A stretch of DNA of 64,000 nucleotides from RFSX01 sp965230215 (GTDB lineage Bacteria > Bacteroidota > Bacteroidia > Chitinophagales > Saprospiraceae). Position numbers and translations under genes: made by a program. The DNA is taken from the NCBI GenBank assembly GCA_965230215.1, contig CBDDKN010000001.1, positions 1,364,001 through 1,428,000 of the forward strand. The letters are read 5' to 3'. This document shows, piece by piece, positions 7,857-15,765 of the stretch. The stretch's first letter is position 1. Each line of letters begins with the position of its first letter. The notes beneath the pieces were generated by a model. That model searched no databases. It had not been told where the DNA came from and saw only the letters and a program-made list of their open reading frames with translations.

Positions 7857-8992
7857 ATTCAAATAACTACATCTCAAGTTTCAAGGTCGTCCTTTTAACT
7901 CTATTGTTAATAAGTAATTTTTCTTATAACTGTGTTGCACAAGAAACAATTTCCGCCAAAGTATTGCAAGATAAGGGAAAACTAAATGAAGCTGCATGGC
8001 AATTTGCAATTGAGGGGGACAGTATTAAGTCAAAAAAAATATTAAGCGAAATAGAAAATGTACTTCTATTTAATGAAATTGACGAAACAAGAACAGATAC
8101 TAAACAAAACCTGAATGGAATGGAAAAAACATTCAGAGTTTATTTTAAGAATTCTCCTATAACCGCAATTTTCAAGTTAAAAAGGAAGAATAGAAAAATA
8201 GATAAAGTTAAACATGAACGCGCAGCTTATAATATAAGTAATTATTTAGATCTTAATCTTGTTCCAGTCGTAGTTGTTCGCACTATATCTGTAAATGGAA
8301 AAGATTATTATGGGTCACTAATGTACTGGGTAGATGATGCGGTTACAGCAAGAAATGCACGTCTATCATATAAAAACAAAACAGATTTTCTTCCATTCTT
8401 TGATGCCCTAATTTCAAACATAGATAGACATCATGAAAATTGGATGATTGGTTTAAATGAGAAGATTATTGCAATTGACCATAACCTAGCATTTGATTTT
8501 AAAACAAATATCTGGATGGATAATCTCCAAGAAGTTAGGAATCCAATAGAAATAACAAATTCTAAAAGCTTCAAAATATTAAAAAAAACAAATAAGGAAC
8601 AGTATTATAAATTATTTGAAAACTTTGATGATAATCAACTGGAAGCAGCTTGGCAGGTTAGAAACAGAATCATCTTCCATATTGAAAACTCTATTGTTGG
8701 CAAAGACATAAGATTGACTGAAACGGTATTACCTGATTTTATACAATTTAATCTTGTTGAGCCTATATTAATGAAAAACTCTATTGTTGAAAAACTCCTA
8801 AGTTTTATAGTACTAGAACATATGCCTCATGAAACTTGGAGTATTCGAAGAGATGGAATGTTTCTAGTCTGGATTTACGACAGTAACGGAAAGGCCAAAT
8901 CGGCATTAGGAGGCATTAAGGTTTACAAAGATGATGCAGAAAGGATAAGAAAAATACTAATTAATTCAGGGTTTAAAATTGAATATAAATAA
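7853..8992 (+). CDS. Exported HipA/PI4K/FAM20-fold kinase-like protein
   Basis: 379 residues. The N-terminus is a signal peptide (about residues 1-30: VVLLTLLLISNFSYNCVAQ). The mature protein has the layout of the HipA/phosphatidylinositol-4-kinase-like fold: a nucleotide-binding lysine in AIFKLKRK (about 107), a helix glutamate in KHERAAY (about 121), the catalytic loop NIDRHHENW (about 190, D-x-H-x-x-N) and a metal aspartate in IAIDHNLAFDF (about 207). All key residues appear present, so activity as a periplasmic or surface kinase is possible, resembling secreted FAM20-type kinases. The C-terminal about 90 residues are unassigned. It lies 111 bases after the peptide-modification genes; a functional link is inference. 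Confidence 0.6.
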   Translation: MNSNNYISSFKVVLLTLLLISNFSYNCVAQETISAKVLQDKGKLNEAAWQFAIEGDSIKSKKILSEIENVLLFNEIDETRTDTKQNLNGMEKTFRVYFKNSPITAIFKLKRKNRKIDKVKHERAAYNISNYLDLNLVPVVVVRTISVNGKDYYGSLMYWVDDAVTARNARLSYKNKTDFLPFFDALISNIDRHHENWMIGLNEKIIAIDHNLAFDFKTNIWMDNLQEVRNPIEITNSKSFKILKKTNKEQYYKLFENFDDNQLEAAWQVRNRIIFHIENSIVGKDIRLTETVLPDFIQFNLVEPILMKNSIVEKLLSFIVLEHMPHETWSIRRDGMFLVWIYDSNGKAKSALGGIKVYKDDAERIRKILINSGFKIEYK

Positions 8993-9100
8993 TAAAAAAT
9001 ATATTAGATAAAGAACACTCCTTATACCTAACTTAATGAAGACATATACTTAGAATATATCACCAAAAACCCCTAACTTGATGATAATAACCGAAGAACA

Positions 9101-9958
9101 ATGAAAAACATTATCCTTTTTCTTTGTTTGATAAGCCCTTTCGCAAACAAAGAAGAAAAACCAATTGATAAAACCACACTTCCAGAAGTTGAAGTACTCT
9201 GTAGTGGACGCGTGATATTCCCGGGATTAACCTACGAATGCATTGACAGCTTGGAGTTAGCTGGTAAGTGTTATGGCTATGCTAATTGCACAGCATGTAC
9301 GACATGTAATTATTGTAAATATTGTAACAGTGGTGGTTCTTGCGGGGTTTGCGCGCCATCAAGCAGCAACTGGTATAAATCAAAGCCAAAGAAAAAGACA
9401 AAAGCCAATAGTAATACTTATAAGAAGCCAAAACCTAATATTTCAACTACCACCTCGAACCCGCTAGCTTCTTTTTCGTTTTCTAAGACAAATACCAAGT
9501 CTTATTATTTAAAGGCCTCTGATGTAAGCCTTCGTAAGTTTCCTTCAACATTAAGTGCCTCAATAAAAAAGATTGATGACTCAACACCTATTAAAATATT
9601 AGCCAAATCGGAATTTAAACAATACATCCGGAAATATGGAACATACTATTGGCTTAGAGTTCAAGTAGGCAATTCATATGGCTGGATATATGAACCTCTT
9701 ATAAATATTGATGCAATTGAAGTATTTGATTATGAGTTCATTGACTTTCCTAAGAGTAAGGTTCACTACGATGATGTAAATGTGAGAAGTACCCCATCAA
9801 CAGATGGAAAGGTGTTATTTAAATTAAATAAAGGAGCAGAAATTATAATTATTAAAAAATCATACAATAGTGAAACGTTAGGTACATTGGGAACACACTA
9901 TTGGTTCTTAATCAATTCAGAAGGAAAAGAAGGATGGATATTTGGAGGATTGATATAA
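9101..9958 (+). CDS. Exported Cys-rich protein with two bacterial SH3 domains
   Basis: 285 residues. A short hydrophobic N-terminus (MKNIILFLCLISPFA) is a probable signal peptide. Residues about 55-85 form a dense cysteine cluster (CYGYANCTACTTCNYCKYC) suited to a zinc site or disulfides, followed by a lysine/proline linker. Two SH3b-type domains follow: about 135-200 (YLKASDVSLRKFPSTLSASI ... WLRVQVGNSYGWIYEPL) and 222-285 (DVNVRSTPSTDGKVLFKL ... EGKEGWIFGGLI). SH3b domains usually bind cell wall or envelope components. The exact role is unknown. Confidence 0.65.
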   Translation: MKNIILFLCLISPFANKEEKPIDKTTLPEVEVLCSGRVIFPGLTYECIDSLELAGKCYGYANCTACTTCNYCKYCNSGGSCGVCAPSSSNWYKSKPKKKTKANSNTYKKPKPNISTTTSNPLASFSFSKTNTKSYYLKASDVSLRKFPSTLSASIKKIDDSTPIKILAKSEFKQYIRKYGTYYWLRVQVGNSYGWIYEPLINIDAIEVFDYEFIDFPKSKVHYDDVNVRSTPSTDGKVLFKLNKGAEIIIIKKSYNSETLGTLGTHYWFLINSEGKEGWIFGGLI

Positions 9959-10036
9959 GCTGAGTGATTATAAATCATATTGAAATTATGAATTATCAAA
10001 TGATGTATTTGGACAATTAATTGAGGATATAACCGA

Positions 10037-10046
10037 GTTAGCGATA
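10037..10046 (+). other. Cassette 5' boundary (integron R'-type box)
   Basis: GTTAGCGATA is the exact reverse complement of TATCGCTAAC at 11031-11040, just after the gene that follows. In integrons the 5' end of an inserted cassette pairs in this way with the R'' box of its own attC. The bases before it (GGATATAACCGA) resemble those before the second boundary (CATATCACCGATCA). Confidence 0.5.
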
Positions 10047-10059
10047 AGCAAGAAACAAA

Positions 10060-11028
10060 ATGGAAAAACACTTTGCACATATAAAATACGAAGGAAAATT
10101 AGTTGAGGATGGTTATCTTGATGCCAGAAAATCGGCTGAAATTCTGATTGGGATAGATGAGATAGTGCGATACTTTCTCTATCAAAAAAGCAAAGATTTT
10201 TCCAAGATCGAAATGGAAATTCCCGTAAGGGTTGAAAAGGGGTCTTGGATAGCATTATTGCCAACTGATATAGCTGACTGGATACAAACTATTGTTGGAA
10301 CGGGTGCAGCTGCATATACTTTAACAGCTTTAAATCAAATTGCCAAAAACGATTTCAAAGAGACAACATCCAAAGACATTCTCAAGTGGATTGTAAAAGG
10401 AATTAAATGGATAATTGAAATTACAAAGCATCTAAAAAAGAAGAAGGTAAAGCAATTTCCTACCTCCAAACTTAAAGAGGAAGAAGGAATTCAAATGATA
10501 GGAATTCCAAATGAAAACGGAGAAATTCTTTTTGTTCCTATGGAGTATTTAGAGCTATATCGAAATGTTCCAGAAAATCTCCTTGATAAATTGACTAAGC
10601 AAATTGAACCTGAAAGAGAATTAGAAATTGATTTTGACGAAGAGTTTAAAGGTGACAAGGATGATACTGGAAAACCTGCAAAAATCGGATTCAACTCAAA
10701 GTCACTTTTTTATGAAGAAAAAGAAGACGATGAAATACTTTTTCCAGAATTAAAACATGGAGACTATGTTGAACTCCGTGGTCATCTCACAAGAGGCAAT
10801 GAAAAGTCTAATACATTAGGTTTTGAATATAGAGGACACATAATTACCTGTGTTCCATATGAAGGAAGTATAAAAAGCGAAAAACAAACCTTGTTTACGA
10901 ACTGCATAATTAAGGGATATGTTGATCGACTATCAAAGGATGGATCATTTAAAGAAAAAAGACCACGTATTAGATATATGGAAATAGTTGACGATGAAAC
11001 GGAAGAAAAAGGCTTGTTTGATGAATAG
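10060..11028 (+). CDS. Cassette-borne protein of unknown function
   Basis: 322 residues, acidic, no signal peptide. The N-terminal half begins FAHIKYEGKLVEDGYLDARK and contains a mildly hydrophobic stretch (DWIQTIVGTGAAAYTLTAL, about 75-93); the C-terminal half has beta-type segments (GDYVELRGHLTRGNEKSNTL, about 228-247) that could form a small barrel. I recall similar proteins as unnamed genes in genomic islands but cannot name a family. The gene fills nearly the whole interval between the cassette boundary at 10037 and the attC-like site at 11031, as expected for a single-gene integron cassette. A defence or stress role is only a guess from that setting. Confidence 0.55.
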   Translation: MEKHFAHIKYEGKLVEDGYLDARKSAEILIGIDEIVRYFLYQKSKDFSKIEMEIPVRVEKGSWIALLPTDIADWIQTIVGTGAAAYTLTALNQIAKNDFKETTSKDILKWIVKGIKWIIEITKHLKKKKVKQFPTSKLKEEEGIQMIGIPNENGEILFVPMEYLELYRNVPENLLDKLTKQIEPERELEIDFDEEFKGDKDDTGKPAKIGFNSKSLFYEEKEDDEILFPELKHGDYVELRGHLTRGNEKSNTLGFEYRGHIITCVPYEGSIKSEKQTLFTNCIIKGYVDRLSKDGSFKEKRPRIRYMEIVDDETEEKGLFDE

Positions 11029-11030
11029 CC

Positions 11031-11103
11031 TATCGCTAACATGTGATATGAGATCAGACTTGCTTCGCTGCGTCCGCTCCATATCACCGATCAGTTAGAT
11101 GCT
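11031..11103 (+). repeat. attC-like integron recombination site
   Basis: The site starts with TATCGCTAAC (R''-like) and ends with GTTAGATGCT (R', fits GTTRRRY). CTAAC and GTTAG pair at the ends. Inside, GTGATATG (11043-11050) pairs with CATATCAC (11080-11087), with a loop rich in TTGCTTCGCTGCGTC of the kind seen in attC sites. Each flanking cassette has a matching complementary box at its other end. The R'' box deviates from RYYYAAC at its first two positions. The length of about 70 bases is normal for attC. Confidence 0.6.
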
Positions 11104-11117
11104 ATAAAGCTATAATA

Positions 11118-11753
11118 ATGTCAAAAATAAAAGTTAGAAAGCGAACGACTGTTCTAAGATTTTCTCTCATCCTTGAGAAATTTACTAGTGATATTTTGTC
11201 TTTCATTTTAGACATAGAAAATTCACAAAAATCTTATTCGTTCGGTAATAAATCGAGTTCGCTCTCATTTAATCAAAAATTAAATCTACTAATAGATGCT
11301 AAACACATCTCAAAAAGCGACAAGTTCAAATTAGAATCTATTGCAAGCGTCAGAAATCAATTTATGCATAACATTAATGCAAACAACTTTATAGATGCAA
11401 TAAATAACATCGATGGTCTAGAAAACAAACTGAAGAAAATTTATCCTAATAACTTTAATAAAGATCTAGAAAATGGACTACAGAAATCAATTGTTGATTT
11501 ATTCAATGATGGGCTACTGATTTTATTAGATTATAAAGGAGCAATAACCAATAAAATAGAATTAAAATCGAAAGGAGATACATATGAGAGGTTATTTAAA
11601 AAATTTAATGAATCATTTCATCATGGATTTAAAGAATTTGAAGACACAATACAAAAGCTAGATAAGAATTTAATTGATAAAGATGTCCTTTTAGAATCAT
11701 TGAAGTTATTAAAAATTGAAATTGTCAAAAATGCTTTGGCAGATCCTGACTAA
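11118..11753 (+). CDS. Cassette-borne MltR/HEPN-like protein
   Basis: 211 residues, all helical, cytosolic. It begins with a helix (RFSLILEKFTSDILSFILDI) and has ASVRNQFMHN at about residues 76-85, giving the R-N-x3-H motif of HEPN ribonucleases and of the related MltR/DUF4145 proteins. In HEPN toxins the Arg and His are catalytic; in MltR-like proteins the motif can be retained without known RNase activity. The gene sits between complementary boxes GTTAGATGCT (11094) and AGCATCTAAC (11760), so it looks like a second integron cassette. No antitoxin-like ORF is next to it. Confidence 0.55.
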   Translation: MSKIKVRKRTTVLRFSLILEKFTSDILSFILDIENSQKSYSFGNKSSSLSFNQKLNLLIDAKHISKSDKFKLESIASVRNQFMHNINANNFIDAINNIDGLENKLKKIYPNNFNKDLENGLQKSIVDLFNDGLLILLDYKGAITNKIELKSKGDTYERLFKKFNESFHHGFKEFEDTIQKLDKNLIDKDVLLESLKLLKIEIVKNALADPD

Positions 11754-11759
11754 TAATAC

Positions 11760-11769
11760 AGCATCTAAC
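11760..11769 (+). other. R''-type box closing the second cassette
   Basis: AGCATCTAAC is the exact reverse complement of GTTAGATGCT at 11094-11103 and contains ATCTAAC, a perfect RYYYAAC box. The expected rest of an attC (pairing arms and a final GTTRRRY) could not be found before the next gene at 11899, so the site may be decayed or rearranged. Confidence 0.45.
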
Positions 11770-11898
11770 ACTTAACATGTTGGAATGCAGCCATCTGCAC
11801 AATCTCCTACGTGGGAGCTTGGGATTTTAAGAAGGCTTGATGTCTTTATTCAAACCACGTCTTTATGGAAAGTAAGTATTAACTACAAATAGAACGAA

Positions 11899-12525
11899 AT
11901 GATAAAATCATCTGAGAAAGAATATGAGCAATTACAAAAAGAGGTACAGGAAATAAAAAATTGTATAACAAAGTATTTAGGATACATTATTGCATTGGCA
12001 GGTGCTTCAGGTTTAATATTCAAATATACTTTTCAAAGCGAAGCGAAGAGTGAAACTACACTTTTTGCCACTTTAGTAACCTTATTCATTTTAACCTTTT
12101 TATTTGATATTATCTGGTATAAGTTTAAATCTCATAATCGACACGTAGGATACATTCAGTTATTGTCTCAAGAGTTAGTTCATATACCGACTGATGAGTT
12201 TGATGAATATTGTGAACACAAAGAATACCTAGATAAATTTCAAGATTTGAAAATCAAGAATGAAGTAGAAGTTAGCAAAAACTCAATTTTTACCTGGCAA
12301 TATTCTATGTCGAGATTTTTTAGTTCTGATATGGAAAAAAGTAAAACGAAAAGCTTCACAAAGAGAAAAGATAAATTGCTTACAGCAACTCAAAAGAGCA
12401 ACTTCATATTTAAGTTATCAAAAGGACTGAAGTATCAAAGTCTTCCATATGAGATCTACACGAACCTCGACACAGACTTCTTCAAAGATGTAATTTTCCC
12501 ATTATATGGAAACAACAAAAACTAG
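11899..12525 (+). CDS. Two-span membrane protein of unknown function
   Basis: 208 residues. An N-terminal charged helix (KEYEQLQKEVQEIKNCI) precedes two membrane spans (about 28-46, GYIIALAGASGLIFKYTF; about 55-76, LFATLVTLFILTFLFDIIWY). The remaining about 130 residues are charged and probably cytosolic. The layout resembles small 2TM proteins found as membrane effectors in defence loci, but no family match can be claimed. The gene is A+T-rich and lies next to the integron-type cassettes. Confidence 0.5.
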   Translation: MIKSSEKEYEQLQKEVQEIKNCITKYLGYIIALAGASGLIFKYTFQSEAKSETTLFATLVTLFILTFLFDIIWYKFKSHNRHVGYIQLLSQELVHIPTDEFDEYCEHKEYLDKFQDLKIKNEVEVSKNSIFTWQYSMSRFFSSDMEKSKTKSFTKRKDKLLTATQKSNFIFKLSKGLKYQSLPYEIYTNLDTDFFKDVIFPLYGNNKN

Positions 12526-12564
12526 GAAAGTATCAGATCTCAAATCTTTAGGTATCTAAAGGCT

Positions 12565-13239
12565 TTGTTCGATTTTCCAAAATATTTAAGGTATACTTAT
12601 TTTGGAAAATCATTTCTAGATTATCAAGAGATAATAAAGGGTGTCAATCAAACCTATATGTCTAATGGTTGGTCTTACATAAAGAAAATAACTCAACTTG
12701 CCTTTCTATTAATTACAGGACTATTCCTTTATTTCATCTATCTAATTCTATCAAAATATCATTATGTAGGTTTTTCTTCACTTTCATGGGATATTTTAAG
12801 AATACCCATAATGTTTATTATTGGCTTATTTCTCTATATTTTTTGGATAGGTAGGTATCTTGCAAGATTACCTCAAATAATAAGTGGTGAAGGATCAATA
12901 GAATACTTCTGTTGGACTTTTTTTATTTATAGGGTACAATTTCTTAATTCGCTTGGACTTGTCCCAGTATATTTTTCAAAACCTTTCTTAAGATACTTTA
13001 AAAACAAAATGATTCTTTCAAAAAAAGAAATTCTTAACGATAGCATTATTGACAATTCCAATTGCTTCTTATGTAAAAATAGAAACCTTAACTTACCTAT
13101 CGAATTTAACTATAATAACACAAAAGTCTGTAAAGATCACATTGAATCATATTTTAAGAAAGAGTTTAAGTTTAACAAATTTTCAAATGATGACTATTGT
13201 GTGCATCAACTAGTTAAATTTCATAGTTATTACGATTAA
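12565..13239 (+). CDS. Membrane protein with C-terminal Cys/His cluster (TTG start)
   Basis: 224 residues if translation starts at TTG 12565; the next ATG is 12658. Two strong spans follow (about 50-70, LAFLLITGLFLYFIYLIL, and 85-108, ILRIPIMFIIGLFLYIFWI). The C-terminus has CFLCKNRNLNLP and then VCKDHIESYF (about 170-200), a CxxC...CxxH arrangement that could bind zinc. No family was recognised. It follows the 2TM gene by 39 bases and may be co-transcribed with it. Confidence 0.45.
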   Translation: MFDFPKYLRYTYFGKSFLDYQEIIKGVNQTYMSNGWSYIKKITQLAFLLITGLFLYFIYLILSKYHYVGFSSLSWDILRIPIMFIIGLFLYIFWIGRYLARLPQIISGEGSIEYFCWTFFIYRVQFLNSLGLVPVYFSKPFLRYFKNKMILSKKEILNDSIIDNSNCFLCKNRNLNLPIEFNYNNTKVCKDHIESYFKKEFKFNKFSNDDYCVHQLVKFHSYYD

Positions 13240-13278
13240 ATAGGTATTAATTATCTAATTTTAAAAAATCAAATTCCA

Positions 13279-13626
13279 ATGAAACAAACTATAATTTCAT
13301 TACTCTGTACTATTTCCTTAGTAGTTATTGTTCACTCTAATTCTTATTCTCAAAGCCCTGACTATAGCTATGCATACATTTCAGTAAAAGGCAAGTTATT
13401 TTCTAAAAAGTTGAAAGTCACAGTAGATCTAGGAGACACTGAGGAACAGATAAGAAAAGGAAAAGAGTATTCTAATCTCTTAACAAATAAAAAATCTTAT
13501 GCTGCAGTTCTAAACTACATGGTTGAAGATGACTTTGAACTTGTCGAAACCCTTGACTTTATTGAGCTTTATCAGGGAACTGGAGAGACATCAGGAATAG
13601 TATTTATTATGAGAAAAGAAAAATGA
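13279..13626 (+). CDS. Small exported Bacteroidota protein
   Basis: 115 residues with a signal peptide (about 1-25, ending SNSYSQ). The mature part (SYAYISVKGKLFSKKLKVTV ... KSYAAVLNYMVEDDFELV) matches a pattern I recall from many unnamed exported Bacteroidota proteins in which a conserved aspartate-rich strand (VDLGDTEEQ) precedes a helix and a closing FIMRKE strand. Function unknown. This is the last gene of the A+T-rich island. Confidence 0.6.
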   Translation: MKQTIISLLCTISLVVIVHSNSYSQSPDYSYAYISVKGKLFSKKLKVTVDLGDTEEQIRKGKEYSNLLTNKKSYAAVLNYMVEDDFELVETLDFIELYQGTGETSGIVFIMRKEK

Positions 13627-13683
13627 AGTTAAAATCATTATTTTTCATTAGATTTTCTAATCCCCCTCTTCCCCCTCACCCCC

Positions 13684-13740
13684 CTCACCCTCCATTACAG
13701 CTTCTTCTGGGATAATGTTCAACTGGCGTCCAAACAAACA
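13684..13740 (+). pseudogene. 57-base relic of the glycosyltransferase gene at 15766
   Basis: The stretch translates as LTLHYSFFWDNVQLASKQT, against LTLRYSFFWDTVQLASKHA in the membrane glycosyltransferase (15823-15879). Only about six bases differ, some of them silent or conservative, so this is a copy of the coding sequence for the first extracytoplasmic loop. Nothing else of the gene remains here. It is followed by a short tandem repeat of ATTCCCAC (13738-13767). Confidence 0.7.
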
Positions 13741-13840
13741 TTCCCACATTCCCACATTCCCACATCTGCCTAATCCCAAATTATTATTGAATATATAACT
13801 TGCATAGAATATCTTAGCGGCCGCACAAAAGGCGAAGATC

Positions 13841-15685
13841 ATGAATGCAAGGAAAACACGTGAGTATGTTAAAGCGGTATTGGAAAACATGCCTGCTGAC
13901 TGGCTGAAATTAACAACCCATAGACTGGATATCTATGATGAAAAGCAGGCAAAGCGTCAATTCATATCTGAATTTAAACGCTTATACGAGGATAACATCA
14001 CGGATACAACTGCACTCAGCGCCCTGCCCACGGCCTATGACTATATTCGATTGGGGCATCCCCTATCCTCAGTGCTGGAATGGGCCATAGCGCAATTGAA
14101 TAATCTTAATGCCGAAAACGTGATCAGTTTTCAATCCAGGACGATGCCTGTCATGGCAGTGCTCAGAAAAAACCTGCTGGAAGGTAAAAACACGCGCATC
14201 CTTTATTATGGTACCTTGCCAACATCTTTTGACACAGATACACTCCAAGACATATACGGGTATACATTTGAACTGAAACAAGTGGAAGATACCACTGCCA
14301 TTCCTGCATTTGATGGCAGCACCATATTCATTTCACAAAAGCAAGACATCGGCGATTTCCAGCTTATGCCCAATATTGATTTCTATATCGGTATAAATGG
14401 GGATCTTGGTAGCATCATAGCCATAAATGGCGAACAAAATAAATCCTATATCTCAGAGATTCAGCATGTAAGACGCAGAGAAACCATTGCCATGACGCCA
14501 GCCAACACCCTGGTGGCCTTACAGCAATTAACACAAATGCCAGTTACGACATCTGAACCAATTGATGCAGCGGTTACCAAAGCCAAGGTATTGCACACCA
14601 TCAGGGATATTACCGGATCGAACGTAGAGGCCCTGATCGCATCAAGCGGACTGTCCATGCAATATGCGATTGTCATGGGACTCATTCACGAGGCCAAACT
14701 CAATCATGCTGGAAAAGCGATAAAAATTGTAGTGCCTACCAATTGCTACGGGGGTACAAATGACCAGGCCAGACGGGTAGCCGCCTCTACTGAAAATATT
14801 GAAATTGTAGACCTTGCCGTTGATGGTGACAATGATATGGTCCATAGCATTGATGTGGTTTTGGACACTATTGCCAGGCAGGATGCTGTCCCCTTCATCA
14901 TCGCCGAAATTCCGACCAACCCCAGGGTTGAAGTGCCGGATATGAATGCACTGCAAGAAGTACTGACCAAGAAACGGAAAACACCAAACGGGACAATGGC
15001 AATCGATCCTGTTTTTATATTGGATCAAACTTTCTGTCCTAACGTACACTTTTTAGGAGAAGCTGACATGCTCTCAGAAGTAAGAACCATTGCCTATGTG
15101 AGTGGATCAAAATTTCCGAGCGGTGGAAAGTGTACGGCCGGCTATTGCGTTGCCAATAGAAAGGCGGAAGGTCTAATGAAAAAAATAGCATTACACCTGA
15201 GCCTCTGCGACAATGAAGCCACCAGTCTTCAACTTGAAATACTGGCTAAACAAATGCCGTCCATGAATCAACGTATTCAGGATGCCTACCAGAATACACG
15301 CCAGTTTGTCAACTTTATAAGAGAGACTTTACCGGCTGCGAAAATAAATTTTGTTTCAGAAGCACTGGCCACAGAAGGATTTACACCATCCGTATTTTCA
15401 TTGGACCTGCCCACCAGGGGCGAGACCGAGGCAGAAAGAGAAGCATATAAAAGAGCCTTGAATCACAAGTTGATCAAACTGATGATTACAGCCATCCCAG
15501 ATGAAAGCAAGCACTGCGTAAGCTACGGCCAGTTAAAAGGATGCTACTGGACCATCCCAGCCACCTCCACACAAGGAACAACCAAGGAAGGAGACAAGGA
15601 TTATATCGCCCGCGTTGCTGTTTCACCCGATATGGATCTTAATCAACATAAGAAAGTGTTTTCGAAATTTGTTGAGGAAATTTGA
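13841..15685 (+). CDS. PLP-dependent enzyme of the Cys/Met metabolism class
   Basis: 614 residues, longer than the usual about 390 for cystathionine gamma-synthase-type enzymes, with an extra N-terminal region of about 230 residues. The PLP domain shows PTNCYGGTNDQARRVA (substrate/PLP phosphate region), AEIPTNPRVEVPD, FILDQTFCPNVHF (PLP-binding Asp) and the lysine motif YVSGSKFPSGGKCTAGY (about residues 417-433). By family the enzyme handles sulfur amino-acid or related gamma-elimination/replacement chemistry in the cytosol. The specific substrate is not clear. The start ATG 13841 is the first good one. It is not preceded by a SAM riboswitch. Confidence 0.75.
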   Translation: MNARKTREYVKAVLENMPADWLKLTTHRLDIYDEKQAKRQFISEFKRLYEDNITDTTALSALPTAYDYIRLGHPLSSVLEWAIAQLNNLNAENVISFQSRTMPVMAVLRKNLLEGKNTRILYYGTLPTSFDTDTLQDIYGYTFELKQVEDTTAIPAFDGSTIFISQKQDIGDFQLMPNIDFYIGINGDLGSIIAINGEQNKSYISEIQHVRRRETIAMTPANTLVALQQLTQMPVTTSEPIDAAVTKAKVLHTIRDITGSNVEALIASSGLSMQYAIVMGLIHEAKLNHAGKAIKIVVPTNCYGGTNDQARRVAASTENIEIVDLAVDGDNDMVHSIDVVLDTIARQDAVPFIIAEIPTNPRVEVPDMNALQEVLTKKRKTPNGTMAIDPVFILDQTFCPNVHFLGEADMLSEVRTIAYVSGSKFPSGGKCTAGYCVANRKAEGLMKKIALHLSLCDNEATSLQLEILAKQMPSMNQRIQDAYQNTRQFVNFIRETLPAAKINFVSEALATEGFTPSVFSLDLPTRGETEAEREAYKRALNHKLIKLMITAIPDESKHCVSYGQLKGCYWTIPATSTQGTTKEGDKDYIARVAVSPDMDLNQHKKVFSKFVEEI

Positions 15686-15765
15686 TCTAAGATTATGCGC
15701 CAAATGAATAGAATATCGACAAATGAGAAAACTTCTGTAACAGCATCTCTAATGAAGAAGCAAAA

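Noticed and set aside
11769..11899. Complete second attC site
   Set aside because: Only the R'' box is convincing; no pairing arms or final GTTRRRY were found before the next gene.
14642..15049. 135-codon minus-strand ORF
   Set aside because: It lies wholly inside the PLP enzyme gene, whose family motifs fix the plus frame.
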